NCBI GenBank assembly: GCA_030159075.1 | Contig: BROG01000081.1 | Location: 513,501-577,500, forward strand | DNA: 64,000 bases | Direction: 5' to 3' | From: Atrina japonica | Taxonomy: Eukaryota > Mollusca > Bivalvia > Pterioida > Pinnidae | Part shown: in pieces, positions 1 to 12,300 of the stretch | Layout: each line of letters opens with the position of its first letter | Numbering within the stretch: position 1 is the first letter of the stretch | Translations under genes and position numbers: made by a program | The notes under the pieces: generated by a model | The model's input: the letters and a program-made list of their open reading frames with translations, nothing else | Told to the model about the DNA's origin: nothing | Database searches by the model: none

Positions 1-1330
1 TCGTTTTGCCGTATTGTTATTAATTTATTTGGAATTCATTTTGACGCAGCTGACAGTAACGATTCTGTAAGGTGAGAAACACAAGAGTCAATATTTTTGT
101 TTTCATTCACGATACAGTCCCAGTTTAGATTTGCCAACTCAGATCGGAAAGCATTAAAGTCTCCATTATCATACAACCATATTTGTCTTTTGAATGTTGA
201 GGATTTCGGTTTATTTATCTTAATTAAGCTAACAATAGGACAGTGATACCTGATATTTACATCGAGAAAAGGATCAAGCACACTACAAAGAGCAAATAGG
301 TTAGGATTATTAGTAACAAAAAATCAAGTAGAGTTTCTGTATTTTCGGAAAAGCAAGTTGGATGATTAATTAGTTGAGGTAGCCCTAATGTCTGGAAAAT
401 TGTTTTCAACTTTTGGTTCGAATTATTTAGGAGATTTTCGTTGATATCACCACATATGACTATTTTTTTTTAAACCAGTGTCTAGTGCAAGTTCGAACGA
501 CTCTTCTATTAGATTCCATATATAAGAGGCGCTATTCGGGGGTCTATAAAAAGTACCTATTAATACAGCTGTGTTTTTAATTTTAATCTCAATCCAAACA
601 CATTCTAACCCATCTATTTCTAGGTTGCGTCTTCTTTTACCATGAATTGAATTATTAATGTACACTATATCCCCACCACCTGGGCGATCAGTCCTGTCAT
701 TCTAAAATTCACATCAAACCCGTCAAAAGCTATTTCTGAATTAGGAATTTCGTTGCTTAACCAACTTTCAGAAAAACAGAGAACATCAAAGTGAGATAGA
801 TTTGCATTTAATACATCACGTTTGGGCAATAAACTTTGTACATTAAGGTGTATTATAGATAGGTTTGATTGGAGATCATCGATAACATCGACTAAGTTTG
901 AGAATAGATCGGATTCATTTGAGTGGTCTGCATTTCTTGGAATTGGCCCGGGATTCGGGTGCACATCCCCAGATATTTTAAGAAGTTTAGATATAACATA
1001 TTGAGATTTAGGACGAGTAGGCGTCTCATGGTTTATAAAAATGGACGGATTATTGATTAACATGTAGGAGTTAGAATTATTTCCATTTACAAGTGTAGAA
1101 CAAGTTAAGTTTTGGTCACCACAAGAATGTATATCGTTGTGCATAGAAAGTACGTGTAACAATAGTAATATAATAGGTAATGATTTTTTCACGAGAAACA
1201 ATAAATAGATTTAAAAACACAGCAAAAATAAAATCGACATATTTGATACCCTTCAATTTAGAAGCACGTCCGCAGAACACGCCGATCCTAATACGATATT
1301 CGTATAAAGAGATCAAGGTATCGGGGAGTT
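1..1330 (-). mobile_element. Non-LTR retrotransposon (LINE) fragment, broken
   Basis: Three minus-strand coding blocks in different frames (about 1201-665, 665-447 and 281-36) read in order as the start of a LINE protein. The first holds GDVHPNPGP followed by an apurinic-type endonuclease start (LNVQSLLPK, then CFSESWL). The second holds the endonuclease motif GTFYRPPNS. The third looks like the later linker. At least two frameshifts separate them, near 670 and between 281 and 447, so the copy is dead. The reverse transcriptase lies off the left edge of the window. The endonuclease type suggests a CR1/L2/Jockey-group element, but I cannot fix the clade. The 5' end near 1330 is an estimate, because no boundary repeat is visible. 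Confidence 0.8.
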
Positions 1331-1919
1331 TTTAATGTCGAAACTTAACGTCAGGATCGGATGTGTCCTATGAACAAATTTTAACTATGACAGTTTTTTG
1401 TGCAATCTTATGCATTTTTAACTAGGAGGCAATGGATGTAGAAGTTTTTGACTACATAAATGGATTCAGCATGCAAAAATCATGCTGGGTGCAAAATTTG
1501 AGATATCTAAAGTATTAAGGAAATTACAGTAAAAAAACTGAAATGTGTTCATCGATGGTTCGCGTCAGCCTCCTTAGGTAGTAATCTAGTACAACAAATT
1601 CCAGTAAATGACCGGATTTTCCAAACTTCAAATTGGCATAACTTTTGACATAATTAAGATATCTAGATAATTTAAACTGTTTTGGAAATGGTTTAATTAG
1701 CTCTACAAGAACATTACAATGTTAAACAATGTAGATCACTTTAAAATTTAGAGCTGGGGTTGCTATTAGAAGGAATATGTCAATTTCTTAAATCCAGGAA
1801 ATATTGTCGAATAAGAGATTTTTATCTAATTATCATACTCAAGTACCTGTAAAGATAATTGTAAAGTATCAATTTTTTCTGTATTAACTCATCTAATATT
1901 CATTCCAGTTGCCATGTTT

Positions 1920-2180
1920 TCATAAGTTTTCTAAATTTTCAGTCTTGCATTTTTTGTTTGAATCACTTTTTTCACCCTCACTCTTCCAGCAAATATCACT
2001 TAACGCTCTCTTGGGGTCATACCAGACAAAAATTAACACCTGATATTGACTTTTACTTGTTTTAAAACTTAGTATAATTAAAATTAGACTTGGTTTTTCA
2101 TCTGAAACAGAACTATAAATATGCCATACCCTTTTAAAAGCAATTTGACTAGCATTTTGCACCATTGAAGTGTCAGTCAT
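1920..2180 (-). CDS. Unrecognised 86-codon reading frame, possible divergent first exon
   Basis: An ATG-initiated minus-strand frame begins MTDTSMVQNASQIAFKRVWH and ends at a stop 86 codons later. I do not recognise the product. It starts about 880 bp from the CLN3 ATG on the opposite strand, so it could be the first exon of a head-to-head neighbour. Several GT dinucleotides late in the frame could serve as donors. Against this, no downstream exon is recognisable and the LINE relic occupies the expected space. A frame of this length is not rare by chance, so treat it as weak. Confidence 0.2.
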   Translation of the reverse strand: MTDTSMVQNASQIAFKRVWHIYSSVSDEKPSLILIILSFKTSKSQYQVLIFVWYDPKRALSDICWKSEGEKSDSNKKCKTENLENL

Positions 2181-2495
2181 TTTAAAGTCAGACTCCGTTA
2201 TCTGCCCTCTGTGTTTAATTAGTCACATCATGAGACTAATTTAGGAATGAAACAAAACATGAACATGTCTGAAAATGATTACATAACATATTTTATGTAA
2301 ATGAACACAATAAGTCTATTGAATTGTGTTGTTTGTAAGGGTATCCCCTCCCAAAAGTTTTACACTTTATCAGCAATCTTCATTCCCTGTCAATAAAAAA
2401 CAATTTGATGGCATAAAAATGACATGGTTTACTTTTAAGTGAGCTTCAGAAATTCTTCTTTACTTCTGGCAACGATATCAGCGATATATAAAGCC

Positions 2496-2539
2496 AGCGA
2501 TATATAAAGCTAATAAAGCTAATAGCTTTATATATCGCT
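2496..2539. repeat. Short inverted repeat (hairpin)
   Basis: The arm AGCGATATATAAAGCT (2496-2511) is matched by its exact reverse complement at 2524-2539, with a 12-bp spacer. A third partial copy of the arm lies just upstream (about 2479-2494) and a similar word recurs near 18655. It is probably a small dispersed repeat terminus. Confidence 0.7.
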
Positions 2540-3062
2540 GCTTCTGGTAACTAAATGGTTCCATGCTCATTAAGAAATGATCCAAATTTTAAGTTTTTTG
2601 TGAAGAAAATGGCACATGTTGTCACTTTTTCCATTATTAAGGGGTACCGTCTACCCTTATTTGATATCATGGTCAATATTGGTAAATAATGATATGAAAT
2701 CATTCAAAATAATAAATTTTTACTTCAAATTAACACTTGTTTACAACTCGTAGTATTCCGCACCAAAGGAAAATATCTATTCTCATATGACCTCTCCCTT
2801 TAAATTTTCAACCGTCAACCCTATAATTTTTAAAGTACTACCGATATTCATGTATCTTTTTATCATATTAGGCCTAATGGCAAAACTTTTTTTTTTCATT
2901 TAATGACCAATCAGATCGTCTGGGCTCATTTTACCCTCCGCACAACTTGGGTGTCCAAAATGTCTGCGCCCTTGTTGTAAACAAAGCAGCTGTTTTTCCT
3001 ACAGTAATAATATCAATATGTCATAACGTAACAAAGTCAGAAAACAAGATATCGAAGCCACA

Positions 3063-3069
3063 ATGTCGG
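3063..3069 (+). CDS. CLN3: CLN3 coding exon 1 (start codon exon)
   Basis: ATGTCGG followed directly by a consensus donor GTAAGT. The last G joins AT of exon 2 to give an Asp codon, so the protein would begin MSDTTAWQ. The ATG has A at -3. This is chosen on phase and donor quality, since homology is absent this early in the protein. A different upstream exon cannot be excluded. Confidence 0.6.
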
Positions 3070-3283
3070 GTAAGTATCGGATACATTTAATTTTGTCGTT
3101 TAAATTTACAATAGTTAAATGCAAACTTGTCTCTTCATTCTTGGTCAAGTTTTTGCATATCATCTTTTCAACTATTGCCATGATAAGGCCAAGGGCCAGT
3201 CCAGAGTCAGTCCGTCCTTCTTTGAGAATGTGTTTATACACGTATCTCTCATTACCTGCGCTCCTCTTTGTGTGTGTGTGTGT

Positions 3284-3349
<66 letters not shown>

Positions 3350-6300
3350 TGAAGTGTTTGTACATGTAGTACTAATCGTTCGGGACTGTATTTCCACCAG
3401 TATACAAGCACACATAATCAGTAGTGTCATAGTTAGTACTAATTTAAGCCTTGACTCACTTGACCAGTGCTTGAACGGGAACAGAGCTCAAACATTCCAC
3501 AAATTTATCGTTTCCTTGTCTATAAAGTTGAGGCAGTCAGAATGTGCTAGAGTACACAAGAGGGGCCCATCGAATTACCCCATAGGCCATACTACCACAT
3601 ACATGTAATACCCCATACTACCCTATAATACCAAATACTACCCCGTACTACCACATATTACTACTTAATAAGTCATATGCTACCCCATAATACTGCATAC
3701 AACCCCATAATACCAGATACTACCCCTGTAATACTAGGTACTACTACTAACTAAGTTATTCTGACACAAATTAATAAATTATTTACGATTAAAAATTAAT
3801 TCTTAGCATTAAATCCAAGCCCGATAATAGAGAAACCGTAATCTGGAATTGGTTAACCCGGCTTGAAAGTACCTATCTGACTCCGATTTATTGCTAAAAA
3901 TCTTATCGTTTTATCATAAATAATTTGATATTTTGTATCAAAATGACTTCGTACATTGTAAGTATAATGTAGTAATATGCGGTAATATTGGGTACGGTAG
4001 TATGTGGTACTATTAGGGTAGTACATGTATGAGGTAAATCATTGTGCCGCACTAGAGTACTCAACAGATTTCAGTGTATTATCGAGTTGTAAGACACTTA
4101 ATAAACTGGTATTACATAGCACAAACATTCATATCCGATGCATTATTTTCAATGAAATATCATTTAAGTGTAACAGTATACCAGAAAAGATTCAAGTCTT
4201 AAGTTGGGATCTATGGCAAGAAATCTGTGCATTTGTCCCACATAAATTTGTTCCATTTTTATCTTAATCTATTAATTTATTTATTGTTTATGTAATTTTT
4301 TTTCACAATATAGGTTTTTGGTTCTAAATTTATTTACTTTCATCAGTGCAGTATCTGGGATGTAAATTATGAAAAATTGTGTTTTTTGTTCGAGCACTGG
4401 TCAAGTGATTCTAGAGCCAAATTTTAAGCCTAAACTGTATTGGGTTATAACTTGGTATAAATCATGTGAATAGTTATTTTGATTCTCATTATACTACTGT
4501 TTTTCAGTACCCAGTCATGAGAATTCCTTCAAATCCAAGATATCCATCATTACTAACTAATCATTCAATTAATGTAATATTATTTCGATGTTTCAGGTAT
4601 CAGTCATCCTTAGTTAATTAAAGATTTACTCATTGGATGATGATTATCATTTATGACTGATACTTCATAAAATCGCTGACGGTGGAGCATGTGGGCTTGG
4701 GTCCAATGCGTCTTAAAAGGAAAGTGCAGGTCTCTCCCGTTCCCATTTGTCTCCAAATTGATACGTCCTCACCATTAAAACGTCGGGAATATATGGCCTT
4801 CACCTTCAGTCAGTTTGAAAAAGGGTTCCCAGAAGATTATAGGGATTTACCACTGGAGTTGCGCCCATTTCATCGTTTCTCTGCCAGTTTATGCTCTGTT
4901 GATGGCGTGGTTCTCTTGGGACAGCGTATAGTCATCCCACCTGCCTTACGTAAACCAGTACTCAACGCACTTCATGCAGCACACCAAGGAGTATCTTCGA
5001 TGCGTGCCAGAGCCATGGACTCAGTGTATTGGCCAGATATCACAGTGGATATTGCCAGAACGAGGGACCAGTGTGGACATTGTCACCAGATGGCTAAGTC
5101 AAACCCCATGCAGCCACCTACTGATATAGTTCCCCCTGAATATCCTTTCCAGAAGATTTGCAGTGACTACTTCACCTACAACAGCAAGGATTATGTTGTC
5201 ATTGTGGACAGGTACTCCAACTGGCCCATGGTATACAGATCGGAGTCTGGAGTGGATGGACTGGTGAAGCGTCTTCGTGAGACGTTTGTCACCTTTGGTA
5301 TCCCAGAGGAGTTAACATCAGATGGTGGTCCCCAGTATACAGCTGGAAAGACACAAGAATTCCTGAAAGCTTGGGGAGTCAGACATAGACTTTCATCAGT
5401 TGCAAATCCACATGCCAACTGCAGAGCTGAAGTTGCTGTGAAGACGGTAAAACGTATGCTTGCGGACAACATCACAGCCAATGGTTCCTTAGACGTGGAT
5501 AAGTTTCAGAGGGCTTTACTTATATACAGGAACTCCATTGATCCAGAGACGAGAGCGTCCCCAGCCTTGATCCTGTTTGGTCGTCCGATCAGAGATGCCA
5601 TACCAATCATAATGGGTAGATATTCACCCCATGATACATGGAAGGAACTGATGTCGGGTAGAGAGTTAGCTCTTGCCAAACGCCACTCAAGAGAGCATGA
5701 AAGATGGAATGAGCATACCCATCGGCTACCACCACTGCAGGTTGGAGACCATGTGTATATCCAAAATTTAATGGGCAACCACCCAAGGAGATGGGGAACG
5801 CACTGGAGTTGTTGTTGAGGTCCGCCAATACCACCAGTATGTTGTACGTGTAGATGGCACAAGAAGGGTTACGCTAAGAAATCGCCAACATTTGAGGAAA
5901 TTTTACCCCGTTTTACAGCGACTCACCCAGTGCGATTGAAACGATGCCGAGAATGCCACGTCCTTCAGAAAAGACTGTTACAGATTGTTCATCTTCGACT
6001 CCGGTGGAATGTAAAGCACCACAACCTCTACAGGTGACTCCTAGGATGGATGGCTTCAAAAGAAAGAGTTGTTGACGCCTCGAAGACCACGCCGCGATAC
6101 TAGACAGGATTCCATGGAGTCTGCAGAGAATAACTGATTAATGGACAGTTTAATTGATCTTTCATTACTAGTGACTGATCCAAGATATCCATTCAATTAA
6201 TGTAATATTATTTCTGAGGTATCAGTGTGTCCCTTTATACTGAGTGTGTCCCTTATATTGTGTACTTGCCCAGAGGACAATTCACCAATTATTCATTATA

Positions 6301-9300
6301 ATTCAATTAAATAGACAGATTTTAACTTTATTCTTTTTACTTGTAACTTGGCATGATTATCAGAATAAGTAATTAAATGTGGCCCATACAGAGTATAAAA
6401 ATGACATATTGAAGCATCAAGTGATCCCTGGGTGTCTGTCTAGGCTTAAAATCTGGCCATCAACTTTTGAATGCTGTCAAATGGGGACAGACAGAGAAAA
6501 ATATGTGAAAACACATTCAAACTCTGTTCTTTTTACTTGAAATTTTGTATGATTACAGAAATATGTACATGTATTATATCTAACCCACATAAAGCATGGA
6601 AAATAAATATTGTAAAATCAGAGAATTTTCTGAAACTACATACTTATGTAAATTTTATCTAATGTATGTTTCTAATATTTTTTTTTCAGATACAACGGCA
6701 TGGCAGACACGAAGGAATCTAATTGGTTTCTGGTATGTACAGGTTATCATTTACATTTTTATGCTCCTAGATCACCCAGAGTGTTGAGGCCCAATTTCTG
6801 TATCTGATAAATCAATTTAGTGTTCCAGAACACTGAGGTAAAATTCTGGAGGGATAGGGTTCTCTCAGAAAAATGTACTTTTTTTTCACATCCGTCATAC
6901 AAAAGGGGGACTTATTGAAGATATTCTTTTTTTCCATACCACTAAAATCATTTCATTTACCCATGCATTACCAAGTATCATAATGGTATACTTCCTTCTG
7001 TTTTAATAGGCTACAGTAGTCAGTTATTGTCCATAGGGTTGAAGGGGTTTATACATGTATATTCTACATTCTGATCTATAGCACCACTATCATTCTATTC
7101 AATAATTCAAACCCTTACTGTATTGATTCAGTTATCGAAAATGAGACACAAAGCATGGAGTTTGATCTGATGATCTGGCCCTGTCAAAAAGACGTGATCC
7201 GACTCTTAGGATCAAGTTACTGTTATAATGATAAATTTATCATATACTCATCATTCCATAGTAAACTACAGTGAAACTTGTATATAACGACCTCCTTAGG
7301 GACACAGGAAAACTGGTCTTTATAGGGAGGTGGTCTTTATATAGAGGTTGATTTGTACACAAATGGTACTGTTGGGGACAGTAAAAAACGGTCTTTGTGA
7401 CCAGGTGGTCTTTATACACAGGTGGTCGCTAAAGCAAGTTTTACTGTAATCAATTAGATATGGATGTGTCATACAGTAAAATACGGATTTGTTTACATTG
7501 CGCTTATTAACTTCCGGCACTGTTGCTATGGGGGAAGTAGATCGTGCAAGAAAATATCAAATATACAAATATTGACTTTGTTCATTGATCATGGTAACTT
7601 TTGGTGTTGTTGCCATGGTAAAAGTAGTCCTGCTTTGTTTACTACGTCATCAGTTTCAGAGAGGGGTGATATGGATTCAGAAAACTACAGTGTGGTGATC
7701 CGGAAAGTCAGATCACACTGTGAAATCAACAGTATCAAACTTGGAATATTGGTTATGACAGGTATATAATAAAATTACATTATTATTTGTAGGTTGCTGG
7801 GGCTGTGTAACAACTTTGCCTATGTTATTATGCTGAGTGCAGCACATGACATATTGAAGGAACAGGAAGATCATGGTCAATCTCTCTCAAATGTATGTTA
7901 TATTGGAATAATACATGTATTATTTTTCCATTTTGCCTCTCAAGTATCAGAATGGAATGTTTTTTTTCTGTTGTTTGGACAAGTCTATTATGATCTGTAG
8001 TGATGAAGAACATAGGAACTTTACTTTGAAAACAGTGTACATTTTTATTTTGTACCACAGACTCAGTGGAACCTGTCTTGAGAGATCAATAGTGTTATAG
8101 AACACCATATATGAAAGAGTACATGTACACACAGAAAACCACTTAGTTAAAAAGAATACCATAAAGGGTGAAAAGGTTAAATTAGCAAATGATGTTGTGG
8201 ACAAAGATAGGTTCCATCTTAGTCCGTTGATACTCATTGAATCAGAAATAAATCACTTTTAGACAATTAAAATGTATGGAACGTGATCATTCTATGGAAT
8301 CTGTGTCTTTATGCCCATAATTTTATAACAATGATGCATTTCTAAAAAAAAAAAAATCAAATTTCCTGTTTTCCCTCTCATTTTGTATTTATATACAAAA
8401 TATCCAAGTATTTGCATAGATCTAGATAAGACTTGGATACTTAACGAATGTTATTATCAAAATGTACACACATTGGACTTACAATGCACTTGTAGTAAAT
8501 GTAGTAAGTTGTTAATCGTGCCATATGGATGAAACTGATCTTACATGTGCATGTATCTATGTCCATATCATTCAATCTGTCCCAGAATGGTTGCACTTGT
8601 GTTGATTAATCACTCTCAGCATGTTTGTTTTAATACTGATTTTGATTCTGTTTACAGGAAACAACAACAACAACTCCATCACCGTACAGTGGCGAGGAAT
8701 ACCTTCAGTGTAATGAGATATCTACTGGGGTTAGACAACAATCATTCTTGAATATGTCAACAAATATCACATATAGCGTTTGTCTTTAAAATTGTTCCTG
8801 TGTCAAGTACTCAATATTTCAAGAATGTTATAAGTCCATTGAATTAGATTTAAAACCAAGGTTCCATGACATGTTAAAGAAAACATACTTTATATGTAAA
8901 AGTCCCTAGCATATGCCCAAAATTGTAGCAGTTCACATATAGCTGATGACATCTTCATTTCAATTAAAATCTTGCAGCTTTGCACATGATAATAAAAAAT
9001 AAATGATAAAAGTTTGATTAATTCTAATTAAAAAAGGAAATCTATATGTATCTTCCAGTAAAAGTGATGTTTTTATTACTGTACCAAATATACATTTTTA
9101 TGAACCAAATCTTTCTTGTTTTTAGTTTTTAGGTCACCTGAGCTGAAGGCTCAAGAGACCTGTTTATTCTGTCAGAGTCCATTGTCTGTTGCGCGTAAAC
9201 TTAAATGTTTGGAACTTAAACTAGCAAACTACTGAAGGGATTTCAATGAAACTTCACAGGAATATTCAGTACCTGGCCCTGACCAAGTGTTGTTATTTTT

Positions 9301-12300
9301 CGGGCTGGTTTGATATCCAAGATGGCTGCCACAATGGCCATCTTGAAAAACCTACTTTGAACTTAAACTCCAGTTCATTTCATTGAAACATAATATCATC
9401 AGAATGTTCAGTAACCTTTGGGGAAAAAGTTTTAATTTTGGTGTCAATCTGTCAAGTGTAAAAGTCTCTGGTGCACATCTTGAAAATGTATTTTTGGAAA
9501 AAATCTCAAATTTTCAAAAGGGTTGAGTTTTTGCATATAAACATGAGGAACAAAGTTGTAGGCAATCGCATTAAAGTTCAAAAACCTAAAAATAGAAATT
9601 TTACATGTCTGACTTAACTTTGTAAATCCTTAATCCTTAATCTGAATTATCTAATTGTCATATGTATGTGTACATGTCAAGTCTACATGTCAATAAGCGA
9701 TTCTAGTTTATCTGAATCATGGCATTAAAAGAATCTGTCATTCTTTGAATAATATCAAAAACTACAAACTCGAGTGTTAAAAATGCTAAATTGTGCTAAG
9801 CATCCAGAAATAAAATATTCAAGAAGCACTTCTTACATCTTGACATCTACCTTATAATAGTGACAGTTTATTTTTCTTAACTGGTTAGTTTTGCCACAAA
9901 GTCAGAAAAGTGAGAAATAGGTGACATATTTGACATTTGTTATGGCATTTTCGTCATCAGCTTATAGACCTATTGAAACTATGGCTACCACTTGTCCAGC
10001 GTACAAGAATACATTTTGAACTTACTCACTCATGTGAATATAAATGTTGTGAGGACAAATGAAAAGATTATTTTGCATAGGTCAAAGGTTATCAGAACTT
10101 TCTATAAAGGCATATGCAATTGAAACATGAAGATAATGACCTCATAGATCATTATTTTTTTCTTGAACTCTCAGCAAAGATAACTGTTTTTAGCTCACAC
10201 AAGTATTTCTCACGTTGAGTCATGCTGTCTGTGACCTATTGTGAATATGTTTGTCTGCCATCATCTCTTGTGCATAGCTCACTTTAACATTTTCAATAAC
10301 AACAAGTCACATTTTAACCAAACTTGAAAACTTGGTAAGAAAAAAATCCATGTAAAGCTACACAGAGTTTCCAAACAAAAAGGCACAAGGTCTTTTAGGA
10401 GCTAAATATGATTAAAATATTGTACATTTTTCAAAATAATCTCAGTTGTAACATCCAGAGGTCAATACCATTTTCCTCAGGCCCCTTGGACTTCTTGTTG
10501 TTTCAGTATGCAATGTATTTTTTATTGGGTTTAAGTCAATAGTTTTATGATGCTAACTCACACTTAACTCTTAACTGTCAAACAAAAATAAACCTCTGTA
10601 ACAAGTTATTTTTAGAATAATCTTTCACATATTTTACTCCAATATACATTTTTCTGACTTTTTTAGCGGTAATCTTTTTGTTTTTAATTTTTCAGACAAT
10701 TTTGTTGGCTGATATACTTCCAACATTATTGATAAAACTAACAGCACCATTTTATATCCAGCGAATCAACTACAGGTATGTATTTACAAAATATCACATG
10801 ATTTTAATGTTGTGGAATATGTCAATTATATCTTAAAGTTATATATCATTTGCAGTAAAATCAAACATTAAAATATTACTGGCATAAATACCTTGGCTTT
10901 TTAGCAAAGTTTTGTGTACAATATCATAAACTATCGACCAAACATTTTTTCTTGAAATACTCCAGGAATTTGGAATTACTGGGGACCTGACTTCTGTGAT
11001 ATGACAAAATCTCTTCTATTTACTTTTGGACCACTCATGATATATACATGTATGTATAATTATTCAAATGAATTCTTCAAGATGTTACTATTTTTCAATG
11101 TCTCATTTTATTTTCAGGGTTAAAGTGCTGCTCTGTGTGATATTTTCGTTAGCAAGTTTCCTGATTGTTTCATTTTCTAGCGGAATATGGATGAGCATTT
11201 TCGGTAAACATTGTTTTGTTTCTAAATTTCAAATCTTATTTTAATACATGTAGGTCATCATTTTGGAGGAGCATCTCGCTTTAAACTTCCTGTAATCAAC
11301 ATAGTTTCTCACCTAAAACTGATTATATGTACCAGGTTACTTCTAGAAGGGTGGTCAGGTAGTATAGTTTCTCACTTCAGTCTGATTATGTGCCAGTTTA
11401 CTTCTCACTTCAGTCTGATTATGTACCAGTTTACTCCTCCTAGAAGGGTGGTCAGGTAGTATAGTTTCTCACTTCAGTCTGATTATGTACCAGTTTACTT
11501 CTAGAAGGGTGGTGGTGAAACTTTTCTCCTCCACCATTTAATACTGGCTTTTCTATTTGACTGAAAAATTACTGAATGTGGTGTACAACATCAGTAAACA
11601 AAACAAGTGTAAATACTGACCACTTAGTAAATACCAGTTTACTTCTAGAAGGGTGGTCAGGTAGTATAGTTTCTCACTTCAGTCTTATTATGTACCAGTT
11701 TACTCCTCCTAGAAGGGTGGTCAGGTAGTATAGTTTCTCACTTCAGTCTGATTATGTACCAGTTTACTTCTAGAAGAGTGGTCAGGTAGTATAGTTTCTC
11801 ACTTCAGTCTGATTATTCTAGAAGGGTGGTCAGGTAGTATAGTTTCTCACTTCAGTCTGATTATTCTAGAAGGGTGGTCAGGTAGTATAGTTTCTCACTT
11901 CAGTCTTATTATGTACCAGTTTACTTCTAGAAGGGTGGTCAGGTAGTATAGTTTCTCACTTTAAAACAAGAAAATTTTCTCCTCCACCATTTAATACTGG
12001 CTTTTCTATTTGACTGAAAAATTACTGAATGTGGTGTACAACATCAGTAAACAAAACAAGTGTAAATACTGACCACTTAGTAAATAAACAAAACAAGTGT
12101 AAATACTGACCACTTAGTAAATAAACAAAACAAATGTAAACACTGACTAATTTATAAATAACCTCTGCTTTAGATAAACAATAGAAATACATGTACAATC
12201 TGTATTTGTTTTTGTGTCCTCCAAGGATTTCTGACTTATATGGAGATGTCCCCAGTTATATTTAAGATGCCACAAATTTAGACCTATGCTAGTCTTGCAG

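Larger units (their letters stand above)
1331..3062. other. Intergenic stretch upstream of CLN3
   Basis: AT-rich DNA between the LINE relic and the CLN3 start. It contains a short hairpin (2496-2539) and one unrecognised minus-strand reading frame (2180-1920), listed separately. The CLN3 promoter and 5' UTR should lie in the last few hundred bases. I see no convincing TATA box there. Confidence 0.5.
3070..6689 (+). other. CLN3 intron 1 (repeat-filled)
   Basis: The 3.6-kb intron holds a (GT)n/(GC)n tract, a TACCCCATA-type repeat and a broken Ty3/gypsy integrase, each listed separately. I see nothing else coding. Confidence 0.6.

Noticed and set aside
3063..3608. A 181-codon frame continuing from the CLN3 ATG
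   Set aside because: It runs through intron 1 and a (GT)n tract; the ATG itself is kept, with splicing at 3069/3070.
7671..7769. [13 protein letters not shown] as the CLN3 N terminus
   Set aside because: It lies downstream of exon 2, which already carries the conserved GFW start of helix 1; its frame does not join exon 3.
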